Origin: Bacilli bacterium | Lineage (GTDB): Bacteria > Bacillota > Bacilli > Bacillales > Amphibacillaceae | Assembly (NCBI GenBank): GCA_012838505.1 | Contig: DUPD01000087.1 | Coordinates: forward strand, 1-36,507 | Direction of reading: 5' to 3' | DNA: 36,507 nt | Shown here: one piece after another, positions 23,911 through 31,650 of the stretch | How positions within the stretch are numbered: the stretch's first letter is position 1 | Layout of the letters: every line of letters starts with the position of its first letter | Notes under the pieces: model-generated | What the model was told of the DNA's origin: nothing | The model's input: the letters and a program-made list of their open reading frames with translations, nothing else | Databases searched by the model: none | Made by a program: the position numbers and the translations under genes

Positions 23911-23939
23911 ATTATAGCAGAATCAGAAACAGAATGCAA
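23911..23939 (-). promoter_or_regulatory. Strong SigA promoter of the small RNA candidate
   Basis: On the minus strand TTGCAT (23934-23939), exactly 17 bases, then TGC-TATAAT with an extended -10 (TATAAT at 23911-23916). Confidence 0.75.
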
Positions 23940-23955
23940 TATTTTTTCAAAAAAA

Positions 23956-23980
23956 GTTTAAGCTCACTTCAAACGGGTAT
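23956..23980 (+). promoter_or_regulatory. SigB promoter
   Basis: GTTTAA (23956-23961), 13 bases, GGGTAT (23975-23980) is an exact match to the general-stress SigB consensus, about 88 bases before the tiny membrane protein gene. Confidence 0.85.
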
Positions 23981-24067
23981 TACTAAGCAAGCGATTAGTT
24001 ATCTAAGTAACAATAGAATTTGATTATGTGGACATGAAAAAATTAAATTTTATAAGGAGGTCGTCTC

Positions 24068-24205
24068 ATGCTTTGGACAATCATTGGGATCTTATTATTA
24101 GCTTGGTTGTTAGGTTTCATCTTTGAAATTGCTGGTGGGTTAATTCACATCCTACTTGTCATAGCTTTAGTTGTCTTTATCGCAAGAATGATTAAAGGAC
24201 GATAA
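24068..24205 (+). CDS. lmo0937 family tiny membrane protein
   Basis: A 45-residue peptide: MLWTIIGILLLAWLLG, then FEIAGGLIHILLVIALVVF, ending RMIKGR, the pattern of the lmo0937-type two-helix membrane peptides of Bacillales. TAAGGAGG precedes the ATG by about eight bases and a terminator follows directly. The consensus SigB promoter upstream implies induction by general stress. The molecular function is not known. Confidence 0.88.
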   Translation: MLWTIIGILLLAWLLGFIFEIAGGLIHILLVIALVVFIARMIKGR

Positions 24206-24214
24206 CTAAAAAAA

Positions 24215-24250
24215 CGACCTAGGAACTTATCTTAGGTCGGTTTTGTTTTA
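24215..24250 (+). terminator. Terminator of the tiny membrane protein gene
   Basis: CGACCTA / TAGGTCG arms (24215-24221 with 24233-24239) followed by GTTTTGTTTTA. Confidence 0.85.
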
Positions 24251-24269
24251 TCGCAGTGCAACAAATGAA

Positions 24270-24660
24270 CAGGTAACGAATAAGCTCTAATCGTCAGAGA
24301 TCACACTGTTTCTAACGGCGGTTTCGAACGAATAACCCCTAATCGTCAGAAATCAGACTGTTTCTAACATCGGTTTCAAACGAATAGGCTCTAATCGTCA
24401 GAGATCACACTGTTTCTAGCGGCGGTTTCAAACGAATAAGCCCTAATCGTCAGAAATCACACTGTTTCTAACGGCGGTTTCAAACGAATAAGCCCTAATC
24501 GTCAGAAATCACACTGTTTCTAACGGCGGTTTCGAACGAATAACCCCTAATCGTCAGAAATCACACTGTTTCTAACGGCGGTTTCGAACGAATAGGCTCT
24601 AATCGTCAGACATCACCCTAATAATCAGGTTGGTGTCTAACGAATAGGAGCTAATCATGT
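24270..24660. repeat. 52-bp tandem repeat array 3 (8 copies)
   Basis: AACGAATA landmarks at 24275, 24327, 24379, 24431, 24483, 24535, 24587 and 24639 are all exactly 52 apart. The core has the same orientation as array 1 (AACGAATAAGCCCTAATCG), but the outer arms are GGTTTC ... GAAATC and the private spacer is ACACTGTTTCTAACGGC. The final copy reverts toward the array 1 form (TGTCTAACGAATAGGAGCTAA). The array lies between convergent genes. Confidence 0.95.
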
Positions 24661-24710
24661 CCTCACGCAATAATCAATTAGTTCATGACCCCACTGATTT
24701 AAGCTTCACC

Positions 24711-25328
24711 TTATTTTTTCACTACTGTTTCTAGCCATGTTTTTGCCATTAGTGCATTACCAGTCGTACTCATATGGACACCGTCGATCGTTAACGGGAG
24801 TGGCCGCGCGCTATTTAAATAATTAATAAATGCTTGATATGTCGGCACAACTGTTAACTGATAATCAGCACCAACTTGATTAACGACATCAACATAGGCC
24901 TTCAATTTTTGATTCCCTTCAGACTGGACATCCTCAGCTATAATTGTTGGCTCCATCAGAATAATTTCCGCTTTTGTTTCTGCTTGTGTCTGATCAATTA
25001 AATGGCGCAACAGCTCTTCATATTGATCGGGAAAAACTTGATCCATTTCCGGGTTGTCAAGCTGACGCCAGACATCATTGACACCAATTGAGATCGAGAC
25101 AAGATCAGGATCGTGGTCAATTACATCTGTTTGCCATCTTGCGACTAAATCAGTGATGCGGTTTCCACCGATGCCTTGATTAATGATCTCAGGAAATTGA
25201 TTCGGTGTGCTGATCGCAAAATAATCACGAATCATTCGAACATAATTTTCACCGATATTCGCTTCATCTTCAAAGCGTCCCCATTCTGTAATACTATCCC
25301 CAATAAAAATAATTCGCTTATGATTCAA
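24711..25328 (-). CDS. SGNH/GDSL hydrolase (esterase)
   Basis: A 205-residue cytoplasmic esterase of the SGNH fold. Block I FIGDSITEWG (nucleophile Ser), block II NQGIGGNRI (Gly), block III SIGVNDVW (Asn), and block V DGVHMS (Asp/His) are all present. Length and lack of signal peptide fit acetylesterases that deacetylate imported sugars; the substrate is not determined. The start is TTG at 25326-25328 with AGGAGG eight bases upstream. Confidence 0.9.
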   Translation of the reverse strand: MNHKRIIFIGDSITEWGRFEDEANIGENYVRMIRDYFAISTPNQFPEIINQGIGGNRITDLVARWQTDVIDHDPDLVSISIGVNDVWRQLDNPEMDQVFPDQYEELLRHLIDQTQAETKAEIILMEPTIIAEDVQSEGNQKLKAYVDVVNQVGADYQLTVVPTYQAFINYLNSARPLPLTIDGVHMSTTGNALMAKTWLETVVKK

Positions 25329-25402
25329 TCTTTCTTCCTCCTAAACAATCCTTATAAAAAAATTCACCCTACTATTATGACACAAAAATGAAATTTGCTG
25401 TA

Positions 25403-27055
25403 CTACAAAATAATTGAACGATTCTTCCCTGTTCGCTTTGCTTCATAGAGTGCCTTATCAGCTACAGTCACGATCGTGTTGACTCGAGTAACTGATTGGT
25501 GATCAGAGAGGACCGCACCAAAACTAGCGCCAACATTTAAATGATTGTTATCAATATAATAGGGTTTCTGTAAGATTCGTTCTAATCGTTCAATCAGGCC
25601 TGATAAATTCTCTTTAGTCGCGATTTCAGGTAATAAAATAATAAATTCATCGCCACCTAAGCGACCGACTGTATCCATCTCTCGGACAGTATTTAAGAGT
25701 CGCTTACTTAACTGGACAATCACTTGATCTCCTGCATCATGGCCATACTGATCATTGACTGCTTTGAAATTATCAAGATCGATCATAATCACCACGAATG
25801 GGATCTGATCACGCTCAACTTTAGCAATCACTTTTGCCATTCGATCATCAAATAAACGGCGATTTGCTAGTCCTGTTAACGGATCACGAAAGGCAAGACG
25901 AAGCAGATCTTTTTCATAGCGCTTTCGATCCTCAATATCACGGGCGACGATATTTGTATGGTCATAGTCTCCATTTCCTGAAAAGACAGGTTCAATCTTC
26001 AACTCAAACCATTGAAAGTCTCCTTGAATCCGGCGGAACTTGACCTCTACTTTTTTAGTTGCCCGTTCCTCAATCGCTAACTCCAATTGCTCTTTGAGTT
26101 GGACTTGATAATCCTCTGCGACAAAATCAATGAGATTCTGTTCGTAAAACTCAATTAATTCATAGCCAAGAACGCGACTATGTGATGGTGAAAGATAACT
26201 GAAATAACCTTGATGATCGACAATTTGAATCAAATCGGATGAGTTTTCAGCAATTAAGCGGAAGCGTTCCTCACTTTTTAATAGAGCTTCCTTTGCAAAC
26301 AATTCTGCCGTCATATCTTTAAAAATCAAATAGACACCTTCGACCTTGTTCTCAATATTCATTGGAATAAAGTTAATTTGTAACTTCACTTCATAGTGGT
26401 CTTCACTAATAATCGTAATATCAATCGATTGAGGTAAACCTAACTTCGTCTCCTCAAACTTCCGAATCACTAACTCCTCATCAGCTGTTTTCAATAAATC
26501 AAAAATATTCCTTTCTTGATCATGGCGGTAAATTTGATTAATAAATTGCTGACATGATTTGTTCATCCGAATAATTTTACCCCACGGATTTAAATAAGCT
26601 ATTGGGTCAGTGTTCTCATCAAATAGTGACTTGTAACGCTGGCGACTCACTTTTAAGCGCTGTTTACTAATATTTCGCTGTTTTTCAACCATTTTCTGTT
26701 CGGTAACATCACGAGTAACTGCCAGTACATAAGCGACCTTTTCAGCTTCAACAATTGGCGTTAAAGTTGTATAGACTAAACGCTCTCCTAAAAATGGCGA
26801 AACAAAACGATCATGATAACAGTGGATTTTCTTTTCATGGATCGTGATCTGATAGTGTTTGCGCAGCGAATCCGTCTGTTCTTGAGAAATTCCCTGACCG
26901 AGCTCTTGTCCAATTAACTCATCTGCAAAAATTAAGCCATCACGTACCGCTTGATTAACTAACTGATAATAAAGACTCTCGCCATCATCACCAACACGCA
27001 TCACATAAACCATATCTTGCATACCATCAATTAACTTTTGATTTGTGATCAACAT
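25403..27055 (-). CDS. Diguanylate cyclase with three PAS domains
   Basis: A 550-residue soluble sensor that makes c-di-GMP. Three PAS-like modules (roughly residues 5-130, 145-260, 265-385) are followed by a GGDEF domain. The active site GGDEF is intact at 467-471, and the inhibitory I-site RxxD (REMD, from Arg458) lies five residues before it, so product inhibition is expected. No EAL domain. ATG at 27053-27055 has AAAAGG eight bases upstream; a GTG three codons earlier is in frame. With no membrane helix it probably senses a cytoplasmic signal, and may connect to motility since a flagellin gene is nearby. Confidence 0.9.
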   Translation of the reverse strand: MLITNQKLIDGMQDMVYVMRVGDDGESLYYQLVNQAVRDGLIFADELIGQELGQGISQEQTDSLRKHYQITIHEKKIHCYHDRFVSPFLGERLVYTTLTPIVEAEKVAYVLAVTRDVTEQKMVEKQRNISKQRLKVSRQRYKSLFDENTDPIAYLNPWGKIIRMNKSCQQFINQIYRHDQERNIFDLLKTADEELVIRKFEETKLGLPQSIDITIISEDHYEVKLQINFIPMNIENKVEGVYLIFKDMTAELFAKEALLKSEERFRLIAENSSDLIQIVDHQGYFSYLSPSHSRVLGYELIEFYEQNLIDFVAEDYQVQLKEQLELAIEERATKKVEVKFRRIQGDFQWFELKIEPVFSGNGDYDHTNIVARDIEDRKRYEKDLLRLAFRDPLTGLANRRLFDDRMAKVIAKVERDQIPFVVIMIDLDNFKAVNDQYGHDAGDQVIVQLSKRLLNTVREMDTVGRLGGDEFIILLPEIATKENLSGLIERLERILQKPYYIDNNHLNVGASFGAVLSDHQSVTRVNTIVTVADKALYEAKRTGKNRSIIL

Positions 27056-27131
27056 ATGCCTCACCTTTTTAATAAGATTAAGCCTATTATACCACTATCC
27101 ATCAGTGATTAGTGGAGAAAATTACGATGAA

Positions 27132-27169
27132 AAAAAGTGGCTTAGCCCAAAATAGCTAAACCACTTTTT
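27132..27169. terminator. Terminator of the P-type ATPase gene
   Basis: Arms AAAAAGTGG-C-TTAGC and GCTAA-A-CCACTTTTT pair with one mismatch and carry T-runs on both strands, so it can act in either direction. Confidence 0.85.
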
Positions 27170-27196
27170 GATCGTTCCCTTCAATAAAGCATACAA

Positions 27197-29905
27197 TTAA
27201 TTTTCTGTTGTTGTATGTTGATACTTATCTGCTACACCAGTTTTTCTTAGCACCCACTTAATAATTTCTACAATAACAACAATACTTGCAGCTGCAATAA
27301 CAACAATTAACCATCCTGTAGCACCTGGTAGAGTAACGTCAAAGAAGTCGTTAATACCTGGAGTCAGAATTACACCATATAACAATGCTGCCGAAAGTAA
27401 TGAAGCCCAATTTAAATATTTATTATTAAACGGATTTGAACTAAACATTGAATTAAAGATTGATTTCACGTTAAATGCATGGAACAATTGAATCGTACCT
27501 AATGTTGCAAATGCCATTGTTTCGGCAAGATTAATCGCGATCATTTCTTCTGGTCCCATACCTAAAGTTGGCGCATATTGATAACGCGCAATCCAGTAAA
27601 CGAATAAGGTGATTCCACCTTCAAGGATACCTTGATAGACGATACTTGGTAAAACACCATTTGATAAGAAACTTGAACCTGGTTTACGTGGTCTCATCTT
27701 CATAATATTATTTTCAGCCTTTTCCATCCCTAACGCAATGGCAGGGAAAACGTCTGTAACCAAGTTGATCCATAAAATATGAATCGGCTCAAGGATTTGC
27801 CAACCAATTAATGTCGCAATAAACAACGTAATGACTTCACCTAAGTTTGCGGATAGTAAATATTGAACTGCTTTTTGAATATTCGCAAATACTTTACGTC
27901 CTTCTTCAACCGCATGAACAATCGTGGCAAAGTTATCATCTGCAAGTACCATGTTTGAAGCACCTTTAGACACTTCTGTACCCGTAATTCCCATACCAAC
28001 ACCAATATCCGCTTGTTTTAATGATGGCGCATCGTTTACCCCATCACCCGTCATCGAAATGACCTTATCTTTTGACTGCCATGCACGGATAATACGAACT
28101 TTATGCTCAGGAGAAACTCGAGCGTAAACTGAATATTTCTCAATGTTTTCGGCTAACGTTTCATCACTCATATTATTTAACTCTGCACCTGTTAAAACAT
28201 GTTCTTCATTGTTTGCATCACTTGCATCTAAAATTGTTAACCGCTCAGCGATCGCTTGAGCAGTGATCGCGTGGTCACCAGTAATCATAATTGTTCGAAT
28301 CCCAGCAGTACGCGCTTCTTCAATTGATCCACGTGCCTCTTCTCGTTCAGGGTCAATCATTGCGACTAAACCAGAGAAAATTAAATCATTTTCAACTGTC
28401 TCTGAATTAACTTCTGCCGGTAGCTGATCAATAATTTTGTAAGCACCAGCCAATACACGTAAAGCTTGGCGAGCTAACTGATCGTTTGAAGCTGAAATTG
28501 CTTGGATATCTTGTTCAGTAATTGGATTAGTCGCTCCATTGTTGTAGATCTTTGTGACTCGTTTGATTAACTGATCTGGAGCCCCTTTAACCGCAACTAG
28601 ATAACGACCATCTGCTAATTTATGAATCGTTGACATTAACTTACGATCTGATTCAAAAGGTACTTCTTCGACACGTGGTGTTTGCTCAAGCTCACCTTTC
28701 AAGTCAAAACCTTTGTCTAATGCGTATTGAATCATCGCCACTTCAGTTGGATCTCCAACTAAGTTATTTTCTGCATCAGTACCCGTATCATTGGCAAAAC
28801 TTGTTGAACGAATGAGTGGATGATCTAAGTCGATCGCTTCATCCGCATCATGAATCTCACCATTGTAATAAACTTTTTCAATCGTCATTTTATTTACAGT
28901 TAACGTACCTGTTTTATCAGATGCGATAATCTGCGTACTTCCTAACGTTTCAACAGCTGGCAATGAACGGACTAATGCATTTCGCTTCGCCATGTTCTGA
29001 GTCCCAATCGACAGAATAATTGTCGTAATCGCTGGCAACCCTTCAGGAATAGCTGCAACTGCTAGAGAAACAGCAATGAGTAACATTTGCGTCCATGGCA
29101 TGTCTTGGAAAGCAACACCAACTAGGAAAGTTAAAATCGCAACACCAATAATTAAGTACGTTAGCATTTTACCTAATTGATCTTGATCCTTCTGAAGTGG
29201 TGTCTTCTGAGACTCGGTTGATTCCAGCATTGAAGCGATATGACCAACTTCAGTATTCATTGCAGTCCCCGTAACAACACCAAGTCCACGACCGTAAGTG
29301 ACGTTCGTACTTGAAAACACCATGTTTGTCCGATCACCAATTCCAGCTTCAGCATCAATCGTCGCTGTATTTTTTTCCGAAGGGACAGATTCACCCGTTA
29401 ATGCTGCCTCTTCCACTTGTAAAGAGTTCGCTTCTATTAAGCGCATATCAGCTGGGACAACATTACCAGCTTCTAAAAGCACGATATCACCTGGAACAAT
29501 TTCAGTACTCTTTAAGACGGTAATTTTCCCATCACGGCGAACCTGTGCTTCAGGTGAGGCCATTTTTTGTAATGCATCAATCGCTTCTTCTGCTTTATTT
29601 TCTTGAAAGACACCCATAATTGCATTTAAGACAACAACAATCATAATGACGATTGCATCAGACGGCTCTCCACTAACCAACCAGGATATGACCGCTGCAA
29701 TGATTAAAACGATAATCATAAAATCTTTAAATTGAGCGATAAACTTTTGTAATAATGAACTACGGCTCCCCTCTTGGAGCTCATTTGGCCCATATTTTTC
29801 AATTCGTTTGGCTGCCTCTTCTGAGCTCAGACCATTGTGAATATCAGTCTCTAGTTGAGAGATAACTGCTTCACTCGATTGGCGATACGACTTAACATCT
29901 TTCAT
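27197..29905 (-). CDS. P-type cation-transporting ATPase (Ca2+/Mn2+ exporter type)
   Basis: A 902-residue P2-type ATPase. TGES (170-173) is the actuator loop, IPEGLP (286-291) the helix-4 ion site, Asp330 in SDKTGTLT the phosphorylated residue, and MTGDGVNDAPSLKQADIG the hinge. About ten membrane segments fit the SERCA/PMCA-like bacterial group. A yybP-ykoY riboswitch in the leader indicates induction by Mn2+, as in lactococcal YoaB and pneumococcal MgtA/CaxP, so manganese (or calcium) export is the likely job. It starts with ATG at 29903-29905, AGGAGG upstream. Single-gene unit with its own terminator. Confidence 0.93.
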   Translation of the reverse strand: MKDVKSYRQSSEAVISQLETDIHNGLSSEEAAKRIEKYGPNELQEGSRSSLLQKFIAQFKDFMIIVLIIAAVISWLVSGEPSDAIVIMIVVVLNAIMGVFQENKAEEAIDALQKMASPEAQVRRDGKITVLKSTEIVPGDIVLLEAGNVVPADMRLIEANSLQVEEAALTGESVPSEKNTATIDAEAGIGDRTNMVFSSTNVTYGRGLGVVTGTAMNTEVGHIASMLESTESQKTPLQKDQDQLGKMLTYLIIGVAILTFLVGVAFQDMPWTQMLLIAVSLAVAAIPEGLPAITTIILSIGTQNMAKRNALVRSLPAVETLGSTQIIASDKTGTLTVNKMTIEKVYYNGEIHDADEAIDLDHPLIRSTSFANDTGTDAENNLVGDPTEVAMIQYALDKGFDLKGELEQTPRVEEVPFESDRKLMSTIHKLADGRYLVAVKGAPDQLIKRVTKIYNNGATNPITEQDIQAISASNDQLARQALRVLAGAYKIIDQLPAEVNSETVENDLIFSGLVAMIDPEREEARGSIEEARTAGIRTIMITGDHAITAQAIAERLTILDASDANNEEHVLTGAELNNMSDETLAENIEKYSVYARVSPEHKVRIIRAWQSKDKVISMTGDGVNDAPSLKQADIGVGMGITGTEVSKGASNMVLADDNFATIVHAVEEGRKVFANIQKAVQYLLSANLGEVITLFIATLIGWQILEPIHILWINLVTDVFPAIALGMEKAENNIMKMRPRKPGSSFLSNGVLPSIVYQGILEGGITLFVYWIARYQYAPTLGMGPEEMIAINLAETMAFATLGTIQLFHAFNVKSIFNSMFSSNPFNNKYLNWASLLSAALLYGVILTPGINDFFDVTLPGATGWLIVVIAAASIVVIVEIIKWVLRKTGVADKYQHTTTEN

Positions 29906-30003
29906 TTCTTTAATTCCTCCTTAGTATGTTCAATCCTTTTCTGCTAGATAGAGTCATTTCTTAGTATGTGCAACTGCTTTAAATTTCATAAAGTCATACG
30001 ATT

Positions 30004-30150
30004 AAAAAAAGACCTATGCGCAGATAATTTAAAATCAGCGACATAAGTCTCACTATTTAAGTACAGTACCAGTGGACTAATTTATTTTAGTCACTTATCG
30101 TTGTTGATACTGACGAGGAATGATTTCCTCTAGTTACTCCCTTATGAAAG
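30004..30150 (-). ncRNA. yybP-ykoY manganese riboswitch with transcription terminator
   Basis: On the minus strand the aptamer opens with CATAAGGGAGTAACT and closes with AGTGAGACTTATG. P1 pairs CATAAG (30141-30146) with CTTATG (30042-30047). GGGAGTA, CGTCA and GTGAGAC fit the family consensus. GACTTATG of P1 is also the 5' arm of a terminator (30038-30049 with 30011-30021, then seven T at 30004-30010). Thus ligand-stabilised P1 excludes the terminator: an ON switch for the ATPase gene. From 29906 to 30003 the leader holds only the ribosome site. Confidence 0.85.
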
Positions 30151-30164
30151 ATTCAATTACAGCC

Positions 30165-30193
30165 ATTATAATAAGTGGCACTTTAAAAAGCAA
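30165..30193 (-). promoter_or_regulatory. SigA promoter of the riboswitch-ATPase transcript
   Basis: On the minus strand TTGCTT (30188-30193), exactly 17 bases, TATAAT (30165-30170), about a dozen bases before the aptamer. Confidence 0.8.
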
Positions 30194-30230
30194 TATAATT
30201 CTCGTAATTTTTACAATTTTCGCAGAAAAA

Positions 30231-30407
30231 TTATGCCCTTAAATCAATATTTCCACCTAAATGTGGCTGGACCGATTGTTCAAGCATCCGAATCATTTGT
30301 TCTGATTGCATTTCCGCATGATCCATCGTTTTTTTCATCACACTAATTGAGGCCTGTTGCTTCAGTTGTGATTGACTCATCATAATTGATAATTTAGCAA
30401 TATCCAT
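30231..30407 (-). CDS. YjfB family putative motility protein
   Basis: A 58-residue protein (MDIAKLSIMMSQSQLKQQAS at the start, HLGGNIDLRA at the end) matching the small YjfB family often found with flagellar genes. ATG at 30405-30407 is preferred because GAGGTGAT lies seven bases upstream; a GTG three codons earlier overlaps it. It follows the flagellin gene by 63 bases with no terminator between, so SigD-driven co-transcription is likely. Its exact role is not known. Confidence 0.85.
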   Translation of the reverse strand: MDIAKLSIMMSQSQLKQQASISVMKKTMDHAEMQSEQMIRMLEQSVQPHLGGNIDLRA

Positions 30408-30470
30408 CGTGATCACCTCTATTTCTAGTTTAGCATATTCGCATCTCGTTCGACAATTTTTTATAAAAAA

Positions 30471-31286
30471 TTAAACACGCAACAATTGTAAGACACTATA
30501 TTGTTGTTGCATCGCTTGTGCTGCTGCAAACTGTGCAACTTGAGCTAAAATATTATGCTTCGTAAACTGCATCATCTCTTTCGCAATATCAACATCACGA
30601 ATTCTTGATTCTGCTTCAGTTAAATTAATCGACATCGTTGTCAGATTGTTGATCGTATGACCAAGACGATTTTGCGTGGCACCGAGTCGTGAACGCTCAC
30701 GTGAAACTTGATTGATTGCCTGATCAAAGATATCAAGCGCCTCTTCCGCACCCTCTTGAGTTGAAATATCAACCTCATCAACACCAAGCGCTTCAGCACG
30801 CATATCATTAATCGAAATCGCGATATTTTGACCCGAGTTCGCACCAATTTGCAAACGCTGATTTTGAAAATCACCATTCAAAAGTGGTTTTTTATTAAAT
30901 TCTGTATCCCGACCAATCCGCGTCAACTCATCCCGCAATTGAATAATCTCATCCTGCATCATTTGGCGCTCATCATCCGAGTAAGTTCCAGTCGCAGCCT
31001 GAACACTTAATTCACGCATTCGATGCAAAATCGCATGACTCTCATTCAACGCACCTTCAGCCGTCTGCAAAAGCGAAATCCCATCCTGCGCATTCCGAAC
31101 TGCCATATTCAACCCACGAATTTGTGCCCGCATCTTCTCTGAAATTGCCAAACCCGCCGCATCATCAGCCGCCCGATTAATCCGCAGCCCTGATGACAAC
31201 CGGATAATCGACCGCTGTGTCATCGCATAATGATAAGACATATTTCGAATCGCAATCATCGCACCGACATTTGTTCCTAAGCGCAT
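30471..31286 (-). CDS. hag: Flagellin, compact form
   Basis: Filament subunit of 271 residues. The conserved D0/D1 parts are clear: LSSGLRINRAADDAAGLAIS and NAQDGISLLQTAEGALNE at the N-terminal side, ESRIRDVDIAKEMM and QYSVLQLLRV at the C-terminal side. Nearly no variable D2/D3 region lies between, so the filament surface is minimal. The first ~25 residues (RLGTNVGAMIAIRNMSYHYA) differ from the usual MRINHNI-type start. ATG at 31284-31286 has GAGGTG six bases upstream. A SigD promoter lies 60 bases upstream. No other flagellar structural genes adjoin. Confidence 0.93.
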   Translation of the reverse strand: MRLGTNVGAMIAIRNMSYHYAMTQRSIIRLSSGLRINRAADDAAGLAISEKMRAQIRGLNMAVRNAQDGISLLQTAEGALNESHAILHRMRELSVQAATGTYSDDERQMMQDEIIQLRDELTRIGRDTEFNKKPLLNGDFQNQRLQIGANSGQNIAISINDMRAEALGVDEVDISTQEGAEEALDIFDQAINQVSRERSRLGATQNRLGHTINNLTTMSINLTEAESRIRDVDIAKEMMQFTKHNILAQVAQFAAAQAMQQQYSVLQLLRV

Positions 31287-31346
31287 TTTTCTCACCTCTT
31301 TTCTATTTTGAATCGATCTCCGAACAGATAAAGCTCTATAGTTGGT

Positions 31347-31372
31347 ATATCGGCAAACCTCTAAGTAATTTC
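31347..31372 (-). promoter_or_regulatory. SigD (motility) promoter of the flagellin gene
   Basis: On the minus strand GAAA (31369-31372), 14 bases, GCCGATAT (31347-31354). The -10 is an exact match to the SigD consensus and the -35 is one base off TAAA. Confidence 0.85.
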
Positions 31373-31514
31373 AAGGAATTTTAGTTTATCTGCTTGTTTT
31401 GTTTTTTAGTTCGTGTTAAAATTAAATAAGAACATACATTCGCTAAAGTCATCATCTTATTTAGAAAGTAGATGATTCGATTGAAGATGCAAAATCCACA
31501 CGATAAAACGAAAC

Positions 31515-31650
31515 TTCAATCAGTGGGAGTGTTCGTCCTTCTCCCACTGAATGTTAGTTGAGTTAATCAGGACATTACCGTCCGTTATCTCCCACCTTCA
31601 TAAATTTACTGTTTTCTCTATTTTGAAGTGGGAGTCTTACGGACGGTTAT
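31515..31650 (-). other. Strongly structured RNA-like fragment, possible TnpB omega-RNA/IS605-type right end
   Basis: On the minus strand: outer stem ACCGTCCGT / ACGGACGGT (31639-31647 with 31577-31585) encloses CTCCCAC-TTCA / TGAAGGTGGGAG (31624-31634 with 31589-31600). Then a perfect 10-bp hairpin CAGTGGGAG / CTCCCACTG (31520-31550) follows. The loop of the last hairpin holds AGGAC, complementary to GTCCT between the stems, allowing a pseudoknot. This resembles the guide-proximal scaffold of IS200/IS605 TnpB omega-RNAs, but no tnpB gene is present. The assignment is inference. The stretch 31373-31514 shows no gene. Confidence 0.5.

Noticed and set aside
30441..30476. Palindrome AATTTTTTATAAAAAATT as terminator between hag and yjfB
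   Set aside because: The dyad is pure A/T with no loop or GC stem, unlikely to stop RNA polymerase; co-transcription is more likely.
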